Notes: generated from the letters alone by a model not told the origin. Positions 26,771 through 36,328 are shown, counted from the first letter of the stretch. The stretch: 64,000 nucleotides of DNA from an uncultured Paracoccaceae bacterium (GCA_943787985.1 CALSOO010000008.1:131501-195500); one strand, 5' to 3'. Translations and numbers: made by a program.

Positions 26771-27751
26771 CTATCCAGTGTGCATCAAAATCTGTTTCCA
26801 GATCGAAATTTCGTCATAAAGCGCGGTCTCGCGGCGCAGCCCCCATGGGCCAAACTCGGCGTGGTTTAACCCCATGACATGCACAGGCGCGCCCGTTGGT
26901 TTGCCAAAGACGCCCCAGCCTGTGTGTGTTCCTGTAAGGGACCAACGCAGTGCCGCGCGCGGGGACATCATCGCATCCTCGCGCCCGATCTGGTGGTGGA
27001 TTTCGAACCTTGCATCGGGAAAGGACGATCGCAGCCCCATCCAGAACGCCTCGACCCCGCCAGTGCCACGCACAGTCGTCGCGCCCGGGTATTCTGCCAA
27101 CACCGCGCGGTCATATTCGTCGCGGATCACATTGAAATCCATCTCCATGATGCGCGTCAACAGATCGGCGTAGCGCGCACCGTAAGCGTTTTCATTGCCG
27201 CGCCCGTTGTAGCCACCGTCGATGTCATGATCGGGTGTGAAGGGTTTGACGCACTCTTCCCGCCCGCCTTCATCAATGATGGACTGGCGCGCAAATTCTT
27301 TTTGGTCGAAGCCCAATTGCTTGACCAGCCCACCGTAGTCACGGATCAACCACTCATCAAAGATGGTGTTTTCCTTTGCGGCACAATCCGCGATCACGCT
27401 GATCGAAAACGATTTGCCCGTGGGCGCGCCGAACACGCCGTGCCCTGTGTGGGTACCGGTCGTCACGATGCGGTGTGAGCTCAGGTAACCGGTGTCCGCG
27501 TCCCCTGACCAAATCACATCCTCGCCCAGCAATTGACGGTCCGGAAATTCCACCAGTGTGGCCATGGTTCCCGACATCACGGCCGAATTGCCTGTCACCA
27601 ACCCGTTGGGAAAACGCATGACGACGTCTTTTGCGTAATACGCGTGCAACGTCCCAATGCCGCGCCCTTCCCAGATTTCCTGAGTGATCCCTAGGATATA
27701 GTCAGGAAAATCGGCCCATCGCTGGGAAAATCCATCAAAGCTTTCAGTCAT
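26771..27751 (-). CDS. Double NTF2/SnoaL-domain protein, copy D
   Basis: About 326 residues with two NTF2-like (SnoaL polyketide-cyclase) domains. Landmarks are WADFPDYILGITQEIWEGRG at the N-terminus, QLLGEDVIWSGD, HTGHGVFGAPTGK, and in domain two NGRGNENAYGARYADLLTRIM, FWMGLRSSFPDARFE and GWGVFGKPTGAPVHVMG. The same landmarks recur in the next gene upstream (27744-28739), so the two are tandem paralogues. I chose ATG 27751 because it overlaps the upstream stop by a few bases. The SnoaL fold supports hydrolase, dehydratase, cyclase or isomerase activity without a cofactor. Confidence 0.75.
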   Translation of the reverse strand: MTESFDGFSQRWADFPDYILGITQEIWEGRGIGTLHAYYAKDVVMRFPNGLVTGNSAVMSGTMATLVEFPDRQLLGEDVIWSGDADTGYLSSHRIVTTGTHTGHGVFGAPTGKSFSISVIADCAAKENTIFDEWLIRDYGGLVKQLGFDQKEFARQSIIDEGGREECVKPFTPDHDIDGGYNGRGNENAYGARYADLLTRIMEMDFNVIRDEYDRAVLAEYPGATTVRGTGGVEAFWMGLRSSFPDARFEIHHQIGREDAMMSPRAALRWSLTGTHTGWGVFGKPTGAPVHVMGLNHAEFGPWGLRRETALYDEISIWKQILMHTG

Positions 27752-28739
27752 CGAACAATCCTGTGTGCAAGTGGATCTGCTTCCAGATCGCAGTTTCATC
27801 TATCAAAGTATGCTCTTGGCGAATGCGAGGGTCAGCCTGCCCCAAGCTGCCAAAGTCGGCGTGGCTGATGCCCATAACGTGCACAGGCGCGCCGGTTGGC
27901 TTGCCAAACCGGCCCCATCCCGAATGAAGCCCGTTCAAAGACCAATGCACGGTCGCATGCGGCGCCACGCACTCATCTTCGCGCCCGATGACGTGCTCAA
28001 TCGCGAAAATAGCATCCGGAAAACTGGCACGCAGTCCCATCCAAAAGCTGTCAATCGCAGCCCAGCCGTGGCCGATTTCCCCACCCGGAAAATGTGACAT
28101 CACGGCACGGTCGTAGCGCTGCCCAACAACAGCCATGTCAGCGGACATCATCCGCGTCAGGACGTCTGAAAATTTTTGTCCCCATGGATTGTCATTGCCG
28201 CGTCCTGTGTATGGCCCGACCACATCGCGCATCTGCGTCAACGGCTTTACGCAAGCTTTTGCCCCGCCTTCGGTTGTGATCAGATCACGCGCGAAACTTT
28301 CCGCATCCGTTCCCAGTTGCCGCACAGTCGCTGACTGATCCCGCATCAGCTTTTTGTCATCTATCACACCGTTTTGGATGTGGCAGTCCGCAAGGGTACG
28401 GTTGCGTAGGGTTTTACCGCGCGCCGCCCCATAGACCCCGTTCACTGTATGTGTGGCCGTGCTGATCAGTCGGTGTGACGACCCATAGCCTGCCGTGGAA
28501 GCGTCGGTCCAGATCACATCCTCGCCTAGCAATTGGCGGTCCGGAAACTCTGTCAAAGTGGCCAGTTTTGCAGCAATCACCCCGTCATTGCCTATGACGA
28601 CCGACGCAGGCGATCGCACAACGATTTGCGCGGCGTCGTAGTCATGCAACGCGTGAATGCGGCGGTCTTCCCAAATTTCTTTGGTCACCCCGAGGAAATA
28701 GTCGGGAACGTCGGCCCAATTTCTGTCAAACACACTCAT
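27744..28739 (-). CDS. Double NTF2/SnoaL-domain protein, copy C
   Basis: About 331 residues, a tandem paralogue of copy D: WADVPDYFLGVTKEIWEDRR, QLLGEDVIWTD, GAARGK, TGRGNDNPWGQKFSDVLTRMM, FWMGLRASFPDAIFAIEH, GRFGKPTGAPVHVMG and the shared C-terminus IWKQIHLHTG align with it throughout. The ATG at 28739 overlaps the LacI stop by ATGA and is more likely than the longer frame start at 28814. Divergence between copies is well beyond recent duplication, so they may work on successive intermediates or as a heteromer. Confidence 0.75.
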   Translation of the reverse strand: MSVFDRNWADVPDYFLGVTKEIWEDRRIHALHDYDAAQIVVRSPASVVIGNDGVIAAKLATLTEFPDRQLLGEDVIWTDASTAGYGSSHRLISTATHTVNGVYGAARGKTLRNRTLADCHIQNGVIDDKKLMRDQSATVRQLGTDAESFARDLITTEGGAKACVKPLTQMRDVVGPYTGRGNDNPWGQKFSDVLTRMMSADMAVVGQRYDRAVMSHFPGGEIGHGWAAIDSFWMGLRASFPDAIFAIEHVIGREDECVAPHATVHWSLNGLHSGWGRFGKPTGAPVHVMGISHADFGSLGQADPRIRQEHTLIDETAIWKQIHLHTGLFDD

Positions 28740-29755
28740 GACGGCCAGCCTTTTGGGACCCGTGCAGAGCCACGCACTTGCAACGGCCCGTCCAAAGTGA
28801 CCTGTCGCGCGCAATCGGCGCGCCCATTCAGGCGATCCATCAAGATTTCGATCGCACCTTCAACCATGCGCGCGGCCGGCTGGCGCACCGTCGTCAGGTT
28901 GTAACTGGGCCACGCCGCGAGTGCCACGTCATCATATCCGACAACAGACACATCCTGCGGAACCCGCAGACGCAAGTCGAAACGCAGCACGTCCATCACC
29001 GCAAAAGCCATATGGTCATTGGCGACGAAAACTGCATCCGGGCGTTCGGCCCCCGAGAACATCTGGAGTGCAACTTCTTTGGTGCGCTCATAATTGAATT
29101 CGCCACAACCGCGTGCAAACAGCGTCTGATTTGCGGCCTCTAGACCCTCCATAAAACCGGCCTCTCGGTCACGCTGGGTCGATGCCCCTTCCCATCCGGC
29201 GATGTGAGCGATGCGCTGGTGCGCGCCTGCGATCAGAAAATCTGCCAGCTTGCGCCCACCGGCAAAGTTGTCAGACGTCACCGAAGACAAGCGCGGGTCA
29301 TCTTGGGCACGGTTGAACAGCACAATCGGAATGCCCGCAGCTTCGCAGCGGGTGGTCAAATCATTCGACATGCTCACGGACGCCACGATGATCCCATCCA
29401 CCTGATAATCAAGGATTTCCTCCATCACCTCATCTGCTTCAGCGCCCGAGTTCGAGGCCATAAAAACCAACACGTGATACCCGCGTTCCTGCAAACTCCG
29501 GCTTAGGCGCTCGATCGCTTCGGGATAAAACTGGTTCTCCAGATAGGCGACCACCAAGCCGATAATGCGCGAGCGCCCTGTGATCAAAGAGCGCGCCAGC
29601 ACATTGGGACGGTACCCCAGCGCGCTTGCCGCTTCGCGCACTTTCGCCGCTGTCGTTTTCGAAACGGAGGCCCCCGGCGTGAACACTCGGCTGACCGCGG
29701 ACCGTGATACGCCAGCGCGGGCCGCAACATCAAAAGAAGTGACTTTTTCAGGCAT
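28736..29755 (-). CDS. LacI-family transcriptional regulator
   Basis: About 339 residues. The LacI HTH is at the N-terminus (VTSFDVAARAGVSRSAVSRVFTPGASVS), with the hinge LGYRPNVLARSLITGRS and a periplasmic-binding-like core (IIGLVVAYLENQFYPEAI ... VFVANDHMAFAVMDVLR ... VSVVGYDDVALAAWPSYNLTTVRQP). ATG 29755 shares a base with the upstream stop (TGATG). It sits inside the cluster it probably controls; a matching operator is seen at 38772-38787 upstream of the first transporter gene. The effector would be a sugar-like molecule. Confidence 0.93.
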   Translation of the reverse strand: MPEKVTSFDVAARAGVSRSAVSRVFTPGASVSKTTAAKVREAASALGYRPNVLARSLITGRSRIIGLVVAYLENQFYPEAIERLSRSLQERGYHVLVFMASNSGAEADEVMEEILDYQVDGIIVASVSMSNDLTTRCEAAGIPIVLFNRAQDDPRLSSVTSDNFAGGRKLADFLIAGAHQRIAHIAGWEGASTQRDREAGFMEGLEAANQTLFARGCGEFNYERTKEVALQMFSGAERPDAVFVANDHMAFAVMDVLRFDLRLRVPQDVSVVGYDDVALAAWPSYNLTTVRQPAARMVEGAIEILMDRLNGRADCARQVTLDGPLQVRGSARVPKGWPS

Positions 29756-30057
29756 CACGCACCACCTTTTCGCCGGTAGCGCCAAAATGGCTCAAGTGCA
29801 GACGAGCCTTCAAGGGAGGCAACAGGTATGACTGCCTCGAGCTGCCCGTCCGACTTGCTGTTTGCAGAGGCGAGCGTCATGTCCAGCAGCTTCAAATCCG
29901 CCGAATGCGTCGCTTCAAAATGATAGGCATCTTCAGACCAGCCCCGCGATACTCCGATGTCGGGTTTGGCATCTGACAGCGTACGCGCAGCCCGCGCGAT
30001 CAAGCGCAACACCTCACGATTGAGATCGTATTCGACACTGGCGCGGGCTTCACTCAT
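29755..30057 (-). CDS. Small hypothetical protein (100 aa)
   Basis: I recognise no family. The protein is acidic and basic mixed, predicted soluble: SEARASVEYDLNREVLRLIARAARTLSDA, a helix, then KPDIGVSRGWSEDAYHFEATHSADL and ANSKSDGQLEAVIPVASLEGSSALEPFWRYRRKGG. The ATG at 30057 shares a base with the SDR stop (TGATG), and its own stop shares a base with the LacI start, so it is translationally coupled on both sides. Such coupling supports a real gene. Confidence 0.65.
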   Translation of the reverse strand: MSEARASVEYDLNREVLRLIARAARTLSDAKPDIGVSRGWSEDAYHFEATHSADLKLLDMTLASANSKSDGQLEAVIPVASLEGSSALEPFWRYRRKGGA

Positions 30058-30815
30058 CAGTCTGCAGTCCAACCTCCGTCAATCAGCATGGATGTCCCAG
30101 TGACCATTGCAGAGGCATCAGATGCCAAAAACAGGGCCGCCCCCATGATATCGCTGACCTCTCCCACGCGGGGCAGTTTTATCTTGCTCATCACCCACGC
30201 CAATCGCTCGGGATCATCAAATGTCGGGGCCGTCAACGGGGTGCGGATGAACGTCGGGCAGATCGTATTTATGCGAATGCCTTGCTTGCCCCATTCGATG
30301 GCCATGGATTTTACCATTCCCTCGACTGCGTGTTTGGAGGCGCAATAGACCGCCCGTTCGGGACCACCCACATGCCCCATCTGGCTGGAAATATGGATGA
30401 TGGAACCCGGTTTTCCTGCTGCGAGCATCGCCTTGGCTGCAAAAGAGGACAGAAAATAGGCGCCTTTCACATTGAGATCCATCACAGCATCATAGTCTGC
30501 GCTGCTGGTATCCACAGCTGCCGAGTGGCGTGCCAAACCAGCCGAATTCAATACGATATCGTATGGTTCTGCAAATGCGGCTTCAACCGCGCTTATGTCT
30601 GATTGGTCCAATGTCATCGCCTCGGCAGACCAACCCTGCGCACGCATCGCGTCAACGGAGGCGTTGAGCACATCAGCGCGGCGCGCGGCACACACCACAT
30701 GCGCGCCTGCTTCAGCCAATGCCACAGCGCAGCCCAAGCCGATACCCGAGGACGCGCCGGTGACCAATGCACGCTTATTATCCAGTCTTAGTGAAGGCGT
30801 TTTGGGTAGATGCAT
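30057..30815 (-). CDS. Short-chain dehydrogenase/reductase
   Basis: A classical SDR of about 252 residues. ALVTGASSGIGLGCAVALAEAG is the TGxxxGxG cofactor motif; VCAARR after beta2 favours NADP(H), though either cofactor is possible. LNSAGLARHSA is the NAG motif; the catalytic Ser is in IIHISSQMGHVGG and the Tyr/Lys in YCASKHAVEG. The C-terminus GTSMLIDGGWTAD is usual. I chose the ATG of MHLPKTPSLRL (30815); one four codons further upstream (30827) is possible. Either start overlaps the preceding gene by 28-40 bases, showing tight packing. Confidence 0.93.
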   Translation of the reverse strand: MHLPKTPSLRLDNKRALVTGASSGIGLGCAVALAEAGAHVVCAARRADVLNASVDAMRAQGWSAEAMTLDQSDISAVEAAFAEPYDIVLNSAGLARHSAAVDTSSADYDAVMDLNVKGAYFLSSFAAKAMLAAGKPGSIIHISSQMGHVGGPERAVYCASKHAVEGMVKSMAIEWGKQGIRINTICPTFIRTPLTAPTFDDPERLAWVMSKIKLPRVGEVSDIMGAALFLASDASAMVTGTSMLIDGGWTAD

Positions 30816-31324
30816 GTCCGTCTCCATTGTGCCATATCTGATGTCGGGTGAAGTTCGTGAATGACTGCGTCCGCCATTCGGGATGCCAACCCGTCGGACC
30901 CAGAAAACAACGTGCGACCAAGATCACGGCGCGTCAACCATCCCCGCGAGAATCTCCAACGGTCCTCGAAGAAAAAGGCAAGTTCCAACGCGATTGCGTC
31001 GGCGGCTTTTCGATACACCGCCCCGTCGTCCGTACCGTCTGTGACGTTGACGACAAACCGCGACTCTGGGTCCAAATTCTCCGGTGAAAACGAGGCCAGT
31101 TCATGCTCATCTACGCCGTATTGTTGGGCAAAAGCCACCAGAGTATCCCTCTGTACATCACCGTAGAGCACCAGATTGTTGCGCCCCAACCCGCGCAAAA
31201 CGTACAGCGCGGCATCTTCCCACAAGGTGTTCGCGTCGGGCAAAGCGTAAGCCAAAGGCTCGGACAAATCTTGCGCCCATGCAGCAACCACCGGTGCCCA
31301 AATATCGCCATGCGTTCGGATCAT
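30788..31324 (-). CDS. Hypothetical protein (178 aa) of the catabolic cluster
   Basis: No family recognised. The soluble protein starts MIRTHGDIWAPVVAAWAQ, contains LWEDAALYVLRGLGRNNLVLYGDV and FVVNVTDGTDDGAVYRKAADAIALELAFFFEDRW, and ends with MAQWRRTCIYPKRLH. The alternation suggests an alpha/beta fold. Its ATG overlaps the stop of the double-SnoaL protein upstream by four bases, and its last 28-40 bases overlap the SDR start. Strong coupling makes it a bona fide member of the operon. Confidence 0.65.
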   Translation of the reverse strand: MIRTHGDIWAPVVAAWAQDLSEPLAYALPDANTLWEDAALYVLRGLGRNNLVLYGDVQRDTLVAFAQQYGVDEHELASFSPENLDPESRFVVNVTDGTDDGAVYRKAADAIALELAFFFEDRWRFSRGWLTRRDLGRTLFSGSDGLASRMADAVIHELHPTSDMAQWRRTCIYPKRLH

Positions 31325-32367
31325 GACGCGTATCCCGTCACAGGATCAAACCCCGCACGCGCCTTGTTGAACTCGCGCATGCGCCCGAGAACATCCACGC
31401 CCAGTTGATCGTAAACGCTCAGCAGATCGACCAAAACCCAGTTCTCGCGGATCAGCCCCTCTTCAATCCGCCAGAAGTCCAAGGACCGCATTTCGATTTT
31501 CGCCCCGGTGGGCGCAATGCCCATCCAGCCGGACCCTGAAACAGTTTGCACCATATCGGGCCAGCCGGTGACAGCCACATACGGACCATCGCCAAAAAAG
31601 TGGAACGTTGTTTCATCCGGATATTGGCCCCGATCAGGCATGCCTGCCAGAAACGGAATTTGATGCCAGTTCCGAAAGCCCTCGAACCCGCGCGCAGTGC
31701 CAATGCCCGCGGGGCCATACCACAGAATTTTAGGGTGCCAGAACCGGTGAGGTTCCATAACCTCCGGCCCGCCCTGACTGGGATGCTTGACCAGAAACTC
31801 CAGCATTTCGACAACATGGTCGCAGCTGTCCTTGGAGAGTGCCGCATCATAAGGCGCTGTCCAAATACCGTCTTGGGGCGCAGGCCCCGGAACGTGCCAA
31901 TCACGCCCAAGACTTGGTCCCATAGGCCACGCGTTGGCTTGCATCATCACCTCCGGAATATCCCAAAGCGCTTGCATCTCGACGACTTTGTCACCTTCAA
32001 AGCGGTAGAATTCATGAAAGCGCATGTGCACAACATGACCTGTTGGCGGAATGTCGAGCCAAGGGGTCGTGAACGTCGCGACATAGGACCCACCGCATCC
32101 GATCCAATCCGCGCCTTCGGGGGTGCGCCCGCCGATGACGATGAAATCCCGCCGTTCCATGTCGGGCATAGCAGCGGCGAGGGGCACAAACACGTGATCA
32201 AAAAAGGCATCGACGCCGATGATTGTTTCAAAGGGATAGGAGAGGTTGAACACGGCAGCGGGTGCGCACAAATCGTGTAGCGCCACACGTGCCGCATCGA
32301 TGTCAAAGTCGTAAAGCGCGCGTCGCCACGCGGCAATCAACGCCTTATGATGTGCAACATTGTCCAT
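31321..32367 (-). CDS. Double NTF2/SnoaL-domain protein, copy B
   Basis: A 348-residue protein with two NTF2-like domains but clearly different from copies C and D. Domain one includes WRRALYDFDIDAARVALHDLCAP, PDMERRDFIVIGGRTPEGADWIGCGG and HVVHMRFHEFYRFEGDKVVEMQALWD; domain two FWHPKILWYGPAGIGTARGFEGFRNWHQIPFLAGMPD and IEMRSLDFWRIEEGLIRENWVLVD. The LDFWRIEEGLIRENWVLVD tail is also seen in copy A (33731). The Asp/Glu-His pairs of SnoaL-type active sites are conserved in position. It follows the HisD stop by 21 bases. Confidence 0.75.
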   Translation of the reverse strand: MDNVAHHKALIAAWRRALYDFDIDAARVALHDLCAPAAVFNLSYPFETIIGVDAFFDHVFVPLAAAMPDMERRDFIVIGGRTPEGADWIGCGGSYVATFTTPWLDIPPTGHVVHMRFHEFYRFEGDKVVEMQALWDIPEVMMQANAWPMGPSLGRDWHVPGPAPQDGIWTAPYDAALSKDSCDHVVEMLEFLVKHPSQGGPEVMEPHRFWHPKILWYGPAGIGTARGFEGFRNWHQIPFLAGMPDRGQYPDETTFHFFGDGPYVAVTGWPDMVQTVSGSGWMGIAPTGAKIEMRSLDFWRIEEGLIRENWVLVDLLSVYDQLGVDVLGRMREFNKARAGFDPVTGYAS

Positions 32368-32388
32368 AACTACCTAGCCCCAACCGCC

Positions 32389-33717
32389 CTACTCTGCCGC
32401 ATCGCGTGCCGGCGCACCCGTGCCGTAGGGCACATTCACGCCCCCGTAACGGCGCACACGCAGATTGCATTGCTCGGCATGTCCGACAAACCCTTCAAGC
32501 ATGCACAATCGCGAGCCATAGGCCCCGACCTCTGCTGCGGCTTCATCGGTGGTGATCTTTTGATAACTGTGGGTTTTCAAGAACTTCCCGACCCACAAGC
32601 CCCCCGTGTAGCGGCCTGCTTTTTTGGTGGGTAGCGTGTGGTTGGTGCCTATGACTTTGTCGCCATTGGCAACATTGGTCCGCGCCCCAAGGAACAACGC
32701 ACCGTAGCACGTCATGTGTTCCAGAAACCAGTCATCGCGGTCGGTCATGACCTGCACATGTTCCGAGGCGATGTCATCCGCAACCTCCAACATCTCTTCG
32801 TATGTGTCGCACAAGATGACTTCGCCGTATTCGTCCCAAGACACCCGAGCGGTGTCCGCTGTAGGCAAGATTTGCAAAATACGCTCGATTTCGACCAAGG
32901 TCTCATCTGCCAGTTTGCGCGAATTGGTGAGCAAAACGGCCGGAGAGTTGTAGCCATGCTCGGCTTGGCCCAGCAGGTCTGTGGCACAAAGCTCTGCATC
33001 TACAGTGTCATCTGCAATCACCATCGTTTCCGTGGGCCCCGCAAACAAATCGATACCAACGCGGCCAAACAACTGACGTTTTGCTTCGGCAACAAAGGCG
33101 TTTCCGGGGCCAACCAACATATGTACGGCGTCAATGGTTTCGGTCCCGAGCGCCATAGCGCCGATGGCCTGAATCCCCCCCATGACATAGATTTCATGTG
33201 CGCCCCCCATGTGCATCGCAGCAATGACAGCAGGGTTTGGCTTGCCTTTGAACGGCGGTGTGCACGCAATAATACGCGGCACCTTGGCGACGGACGCTGT
33301 GGCCACGGACATATGCGCGGATGCGACCATCGGGAACTTGCCGCCGGGCACGTAACAGCCAACCGACTGGACGGGGATATTTTTGTGGCCCAGGATCACG
33401 CCCGGCATTGTTTCAACTTCGATGTCCAACATGGAGTCGCGCTGTGCCTGGGCAAAGTTGCGCACTTGCTCTTGGGCAAATTCGATATCCGCAAGCTCGC
33501 GCGGGGTGAGTTGCGCGATCAGTGCATTGATCTCGGACAGGGACAGCTTGAAAGAGGCCGGCGTATAATTGTCGAATTTCTCGCTCAGATCTCGGACCGC
33601 TGCGTCCCCGCGCGCTTCGATATCTGCCAAAGTTGCCTCGACCACGGCCCTTGTTTTGGCGTCGTCCTGAGCGCGATCCGCGTCAGAGCGCGCTGTTTTC
33701 AAATGTAGGATTGCCAT
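32389..33717 (-). CDS. HisD-family dehydrogenase
   Basis: About 442 residues of the histidinol-dehydrogenase family (NAD-dependent, zinc-containing). Family segments: [73 protein letters not shown], and [16 protein letters not shown]. Not in a his operon; it lies inside a transporter/catabolic cluster, so it is more likely a relative such as sulfopropanediol 3-dehydrogenase (HpsN) that oxidises another amino- or sulfo-alcohol. I chose ATG 33717 ([12 protein letters not shown]), 13 bases after the SnoaL stop, because the longer frame has no homology. Confidence 0.85.
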   Translation of the reverse strand: MAILHLKTARSDADRAQDDAKTRAVVEATLADIEARGDAAVRDLSEKFDNYTPASFKLSLSEINALIAQLTPRELADIEFAQEQVRNFAQAQRDSMLDIEVETMPGVILGHKNIPVQSVGCYVPGGKFPMVASAHMSVATASVAKVPRIIACTPPFKGKPNPAVIAAMHMGGAHEIYVMGGIQAIGAMALGTETIDAVHMLVGPGNAFVAEAKRQLFGRVGIDLFAGPTETMVIADDTVDAELCATDLLGQAEHGYNSPAVLLTNSRKLADETLVEIERILQILPTADTARVSWDEYGEVILCDTYEEMLEVADDIASEHVQVMTDRDDWFLEHMTCYGALFLGARTNVANGDKVIGTNHTLPTKKAGRYTGGLWVGKFLKTHSYQKITTDEAAAEVGAYGSRLCMLEGFVGHAEQCNLRVRRYGGVNVPYGTGAPARDAAE

Positions 33718-33730
33718 TGCTTTTGCCCTT

Positions 33731-34258
33731 TTATTCCGGTTGTGGCGGCGTTTTTTCGCCCCGATCAAACGCTTCCCATCCTTCGCCACCAAAGACGTCG
33801 ACACCCAACTGGGCCAGAACATGCGGGAAATCGACCATCACATAGTTGTCCGTGATGCGCTCGTCCTCGACCTTCCAAAAATCCATGTAGCGAATTTCGA
33901 TACGCTTGCCTGTTGCCGCAATGCCCATAAAATCGCCAGCGTGTGTGGCTTCCTGTCGCCCAAAAGCAGCGGCCCACTCGCCCATGAACAAGCGCGCCTC
34001 GTCCACGCAAACCTTGTCTTTGAACGCGGCTTGAAACGGGCGTTGCCAGTTGTCCTGAAACTCTTGAAGGCCGTTTTTTGTCCCGCAGCCTGTGTTGCCC
34101 ATCCAGCGAAAGCTTTGGGCAAAAAACTGACCGATGTCGTCGATCCGGTGGTCGTTCAAACCATCGACCATCCCCTCGATCACGCGCCGCGTGTCTTCGG
34201 TTTTGGACATATCCGTGTCACGGCTCAGTGCCGCTTGTTCGGGACGGGACCCTTTCAT
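33731..34258 (-). CDS. Single NTF2/SnoaL-domain protein, copy A
   Basis: About 175 residues with one NTF2-like domain: [102 protein letters not shown]. The C-terminal pattern [31 protein letters not shown] closely parallels the end of copy B. The ATG at 34258 has GGAG seven bases upstream, better than the one at 34264. It lies between the second permease and the HisD gene. Confidence 0.78.
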   Translation of the reverse strand: MKGSRPEQAALSRDTDMSKTEDTRRVIEGMVDGLNDHRIDDIGQFFAQSFRWMGNTGCGTKNGLQEFQDNWQRPFQAAFKDKVCVDEARLFMGEWAAAFGRQEATHAGDFMGIAATGKRIEIRYMDFWKVEDERITDNYVMVDFPHVLAQLGVDVFGGEGWEAFDRGEKTPPQPE

Positions 34259-34338
34259 AGCCATACTCCAGCTGTTTGAGTGGGATCGAAACTGTCCCAG
34301 AATTTAAGTACGTCAGCGTGTCGAAGCGAAACTCCGGA

Positions 34339-35220
34339 TCATCCTTTGACCGCACCGGCTGTCAGTCCTGAAACGATCTGACGCTGGAAGAACATCACAA
34401 GGATGAACAAAGGCGCTGTCGCAGACACCACCGCAGCCACTGCAAACATCACGTTGCCCTCGGTTTGGGTGGTTCCAAGGAAGCTGGCGATTTTTGGCAC
34501 CATCGTCTGGTTTTCCTTGTTCAGAAGCATCGTGGTGACGGCAAAGTCATTGTAGGCCAGCAGGAATGAAAACAGCCCTGTGGTGATCACCCCCGGCCAC
34601 ATCACCGGAATGATCGCAAAGCGGAAGGCCTGAAACTGGGTGCAGCCGTCGACTTTGGCGCTTTCATCCAGATCCTTGGGGATTTTCTGGAAGAACGAGT
34701 GCAGCATCCACAGTGTGAACGGCTGGTTGATCGCCACCAAAACAATGATCGATGTCGGCAAATACCCCCACAGGTTCCATTCAAAGAACGGCAAAAGATA
34801 GCCTGACACCAGTGTGATTTGCGGCATGGCCCGTGCAATCAGCGCCGCGATCAACAACCAGAACGTATAGCTGTGCCCAGAGCGCGACAGGGCGTAGCCC
34901 CCCAGCGTTCCAAAGGTCAGCGAGATCGTCACCACAAAGAAACACACGATGAACGTGTTCAGGACAGCGCGCCAGAATTCTTCTTTGACCCATGCCCCTT
35001 CATAGCCGTCCCCGGTAAACGATGAGCCGTGCACTTGTTGCGTGCGTTCCCCCGTCAACGCGTTGGTCCAATCCGCGATGGAAAAGAAGTCCAGCTCGAC
35101 TTTGAACGATCCCCAAAAGGTCCACAGGAACGGGAACGCCGCCAGCACCAGCCAAAAACCGACAAAGGCATAGACGATGACGCGCAGGTAAAACGGTTGT
35201 TGTGTGGCTTTGGATGACAT
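34339..35220 (-). CDS. Carbohydrate ABC transporter permease (MalG-like)
   Basis: A 293-residue inner-membrane permease with six predicted spans. The EAA loop that contacts the ATPase is SAKVDGCTQFQAFRFAIIPVMWPGV, i.e. (E/D)xAxxDGxxxxxxFxxIxxP, and MLHSFFQKIPKDLDE is the family sequence before it. An unusually long periplasmic stretch lies between spans 1 and 2 (residues about 38-75). It begins one base after the stop of the partner permease. It is the last transporter gene of the cluster. Confidence 0.93.
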   Translation of the reverse strand: MSSKATQQPFYLRVIVYAFVGFWLVLAAFPFLWTFWGSFKVELDFFSIADWTNALTGERTQQVHGSSFTGDGYEGAWVKEEFWRAVLNTFIVCFFVVTISLTFGTLGGYALSRSGHSYTFWLLIAALIARAMPQITLVSGYLLPFFEWNLWGYLPTSIIVLVAINQPFTLWMLHSFFQKIPKDLDESAKVDGCTQFQAFRFAIIPVMWPGVITTGLFSFLLAYNDFAVTTMLLNKENQTMVPKIASFLGTTQTEGNVMFAVAAVVSATAPLFILVMFFQRQIVSGLTAGAVKG

Positions 35221-36249
35221 TTATTCCGCCTTCGAATGAAAGTCGCGCCATGTGCGCACAAGAACGGGTGAAAGCAGGATCGAGACGCCAATAATGGTCA
35301 GCACCGATGTGGCCGCAGCCGAGGACAACAGGCGTGTTTCCCCTGCCAGATCGTTAAAGATAATCCAACTGAGCGAGGTGGCGTGCGCTTCGGCGCTAAA
35401 GCCCACGATCGGCTCGAGCACCCGAAAGTTGTCCATCAACTGGATCAGCGCCACGAAGGTCAAAAGCGGCATCAGATGCGGGATCACCACGTAGCGGATT
35501 TGCTGCCAGCGGGAGGCCCCGTCGATCATGGCGGATTCCAGCGTGTCCTTTGGCAGGGTTTGCAAACCTGCATAGAACACCACAAAAGCAAAGGGGGCAG
35601 AGTGCCAAACCCCGTAAACGATCAGCATGACCCACGTCAGCCCTGTTGATGCCTTGAGCGAGAGCGTCGGATCATCCGCCATCCATTGCAATGCAGACCC
35701 TAGAATGCCGCGACTGTCGATCATCCAGAACAGGATCAGCGAGCCGATCAACGGCGTCACGATCATCGGCAAAAGGGAGAAAAAGATCACCAACCCTTTG
35801 AGGTGGCGATGCAGGGAGTTGACGCCGACCGCAATCGCAAACCCCAAAACGATGAGCAGCGGCGTGACGGTGAATGTATAAACCAGCGTAAAGGACATCG
35901 CACGGTAGAAAGGCAGGTTGTTGATGGTGGACAAGAAATCGCCAAGCCCGTCGCGGCTGCGCCAGGCCTCAGAGACCTCTGCCGTCGCCAGATGCCCGCG
36001 ATTAAAGTAGATTTCGAGCCCCGCAAACTGCCCCAAAGGACGTGCGGTGCGCAGTGCTTCAGTGGCGGACTGATCGATGGTGGTCTCTTGTTTGCAGCCA
36101 AAGGGGCCACAGTTTTCCACCACTGCGAGGACAGCTTCGTGTTCAACAAACACGGATTGAAGGATCACCGACACAATCGGCAACACGATGAACAACAGCA
36201 TCGCCAGCCCTGTGGGCAAAAAGAACCAGAAGAATGTCTTATGCTTCAT
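35221..36249 (-). CDS. Carbohydrate ABC transporter permease (MalF-like)
   Basis: A 342-residue permease. The EAA loop is SAMIDGASRWQQIRYVVIPHLMPLL. A large periplasmic insertion (about residues 35-105, with FGCKQETTID) follows the first span, as in other MalF-like subunits. It stops immediately before the MalG-like start and is preceded by a stem-loop that separates it from the solute-binding protein gene. Together with the partner permease it forms the channel of a CUT1-type importer. Confidence 0.93.
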   Translation of the reverse strand: MKHKTFFWFFLPTGLAMLLFIVLPIVSVILQSVFVEHEAVLAVVENCGPFGCKQETTIDQSATEALRTARPLGQFAGLEIYFNRGHLATAEVSEAWRSRDGLGDFLSTINNLPFYRAMSFTLVYTFTVTPLLIVLGFAIAVGVNSLHRHLKGLVIFFSLLPMIVTPLIGSLILFWMIDSRGILGSALQWMADDPTLSLKASTGLTWVMLIVYGVWHSAPFAFVVFYAGLQTLPKDTLESAMIDGASRWQQIRYVVIPHLMPLLTFVALIQLMDNFRVLEPIVGFSAEAHATSLSWIIFNDLAGETRLLSSAAATSVLTIIGVSILLSPVLVRTWRDFHSKAE

Positions 36250-36293
36250 TGCATGGGTCCACTTGGGTGTCCGTGACGAGAATGAGAAGGCAT

Positions 36294-36315
36294 CGGAGGG
36301 CCCGAAGGCCCCCCG
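36294..36315 (-). terminator. Intercistronic stem-loop between binding protein and permease genes
   Basis: CGGAGGGCC (36294-36302) and GGCCCCCCG (36307-36315) form a GC-rich stem with one mismatch and a four-base loop, without a strong T-run. It lies between the binding-protein stop (36329) and the MalF-like start (36249). Such stem-loops often give partial termination or protect the 3' end of the abundant binding-protein mRNA. Confidence 0.6.
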
Positions 36316-36328
36316 AAAATCGCGTGGC

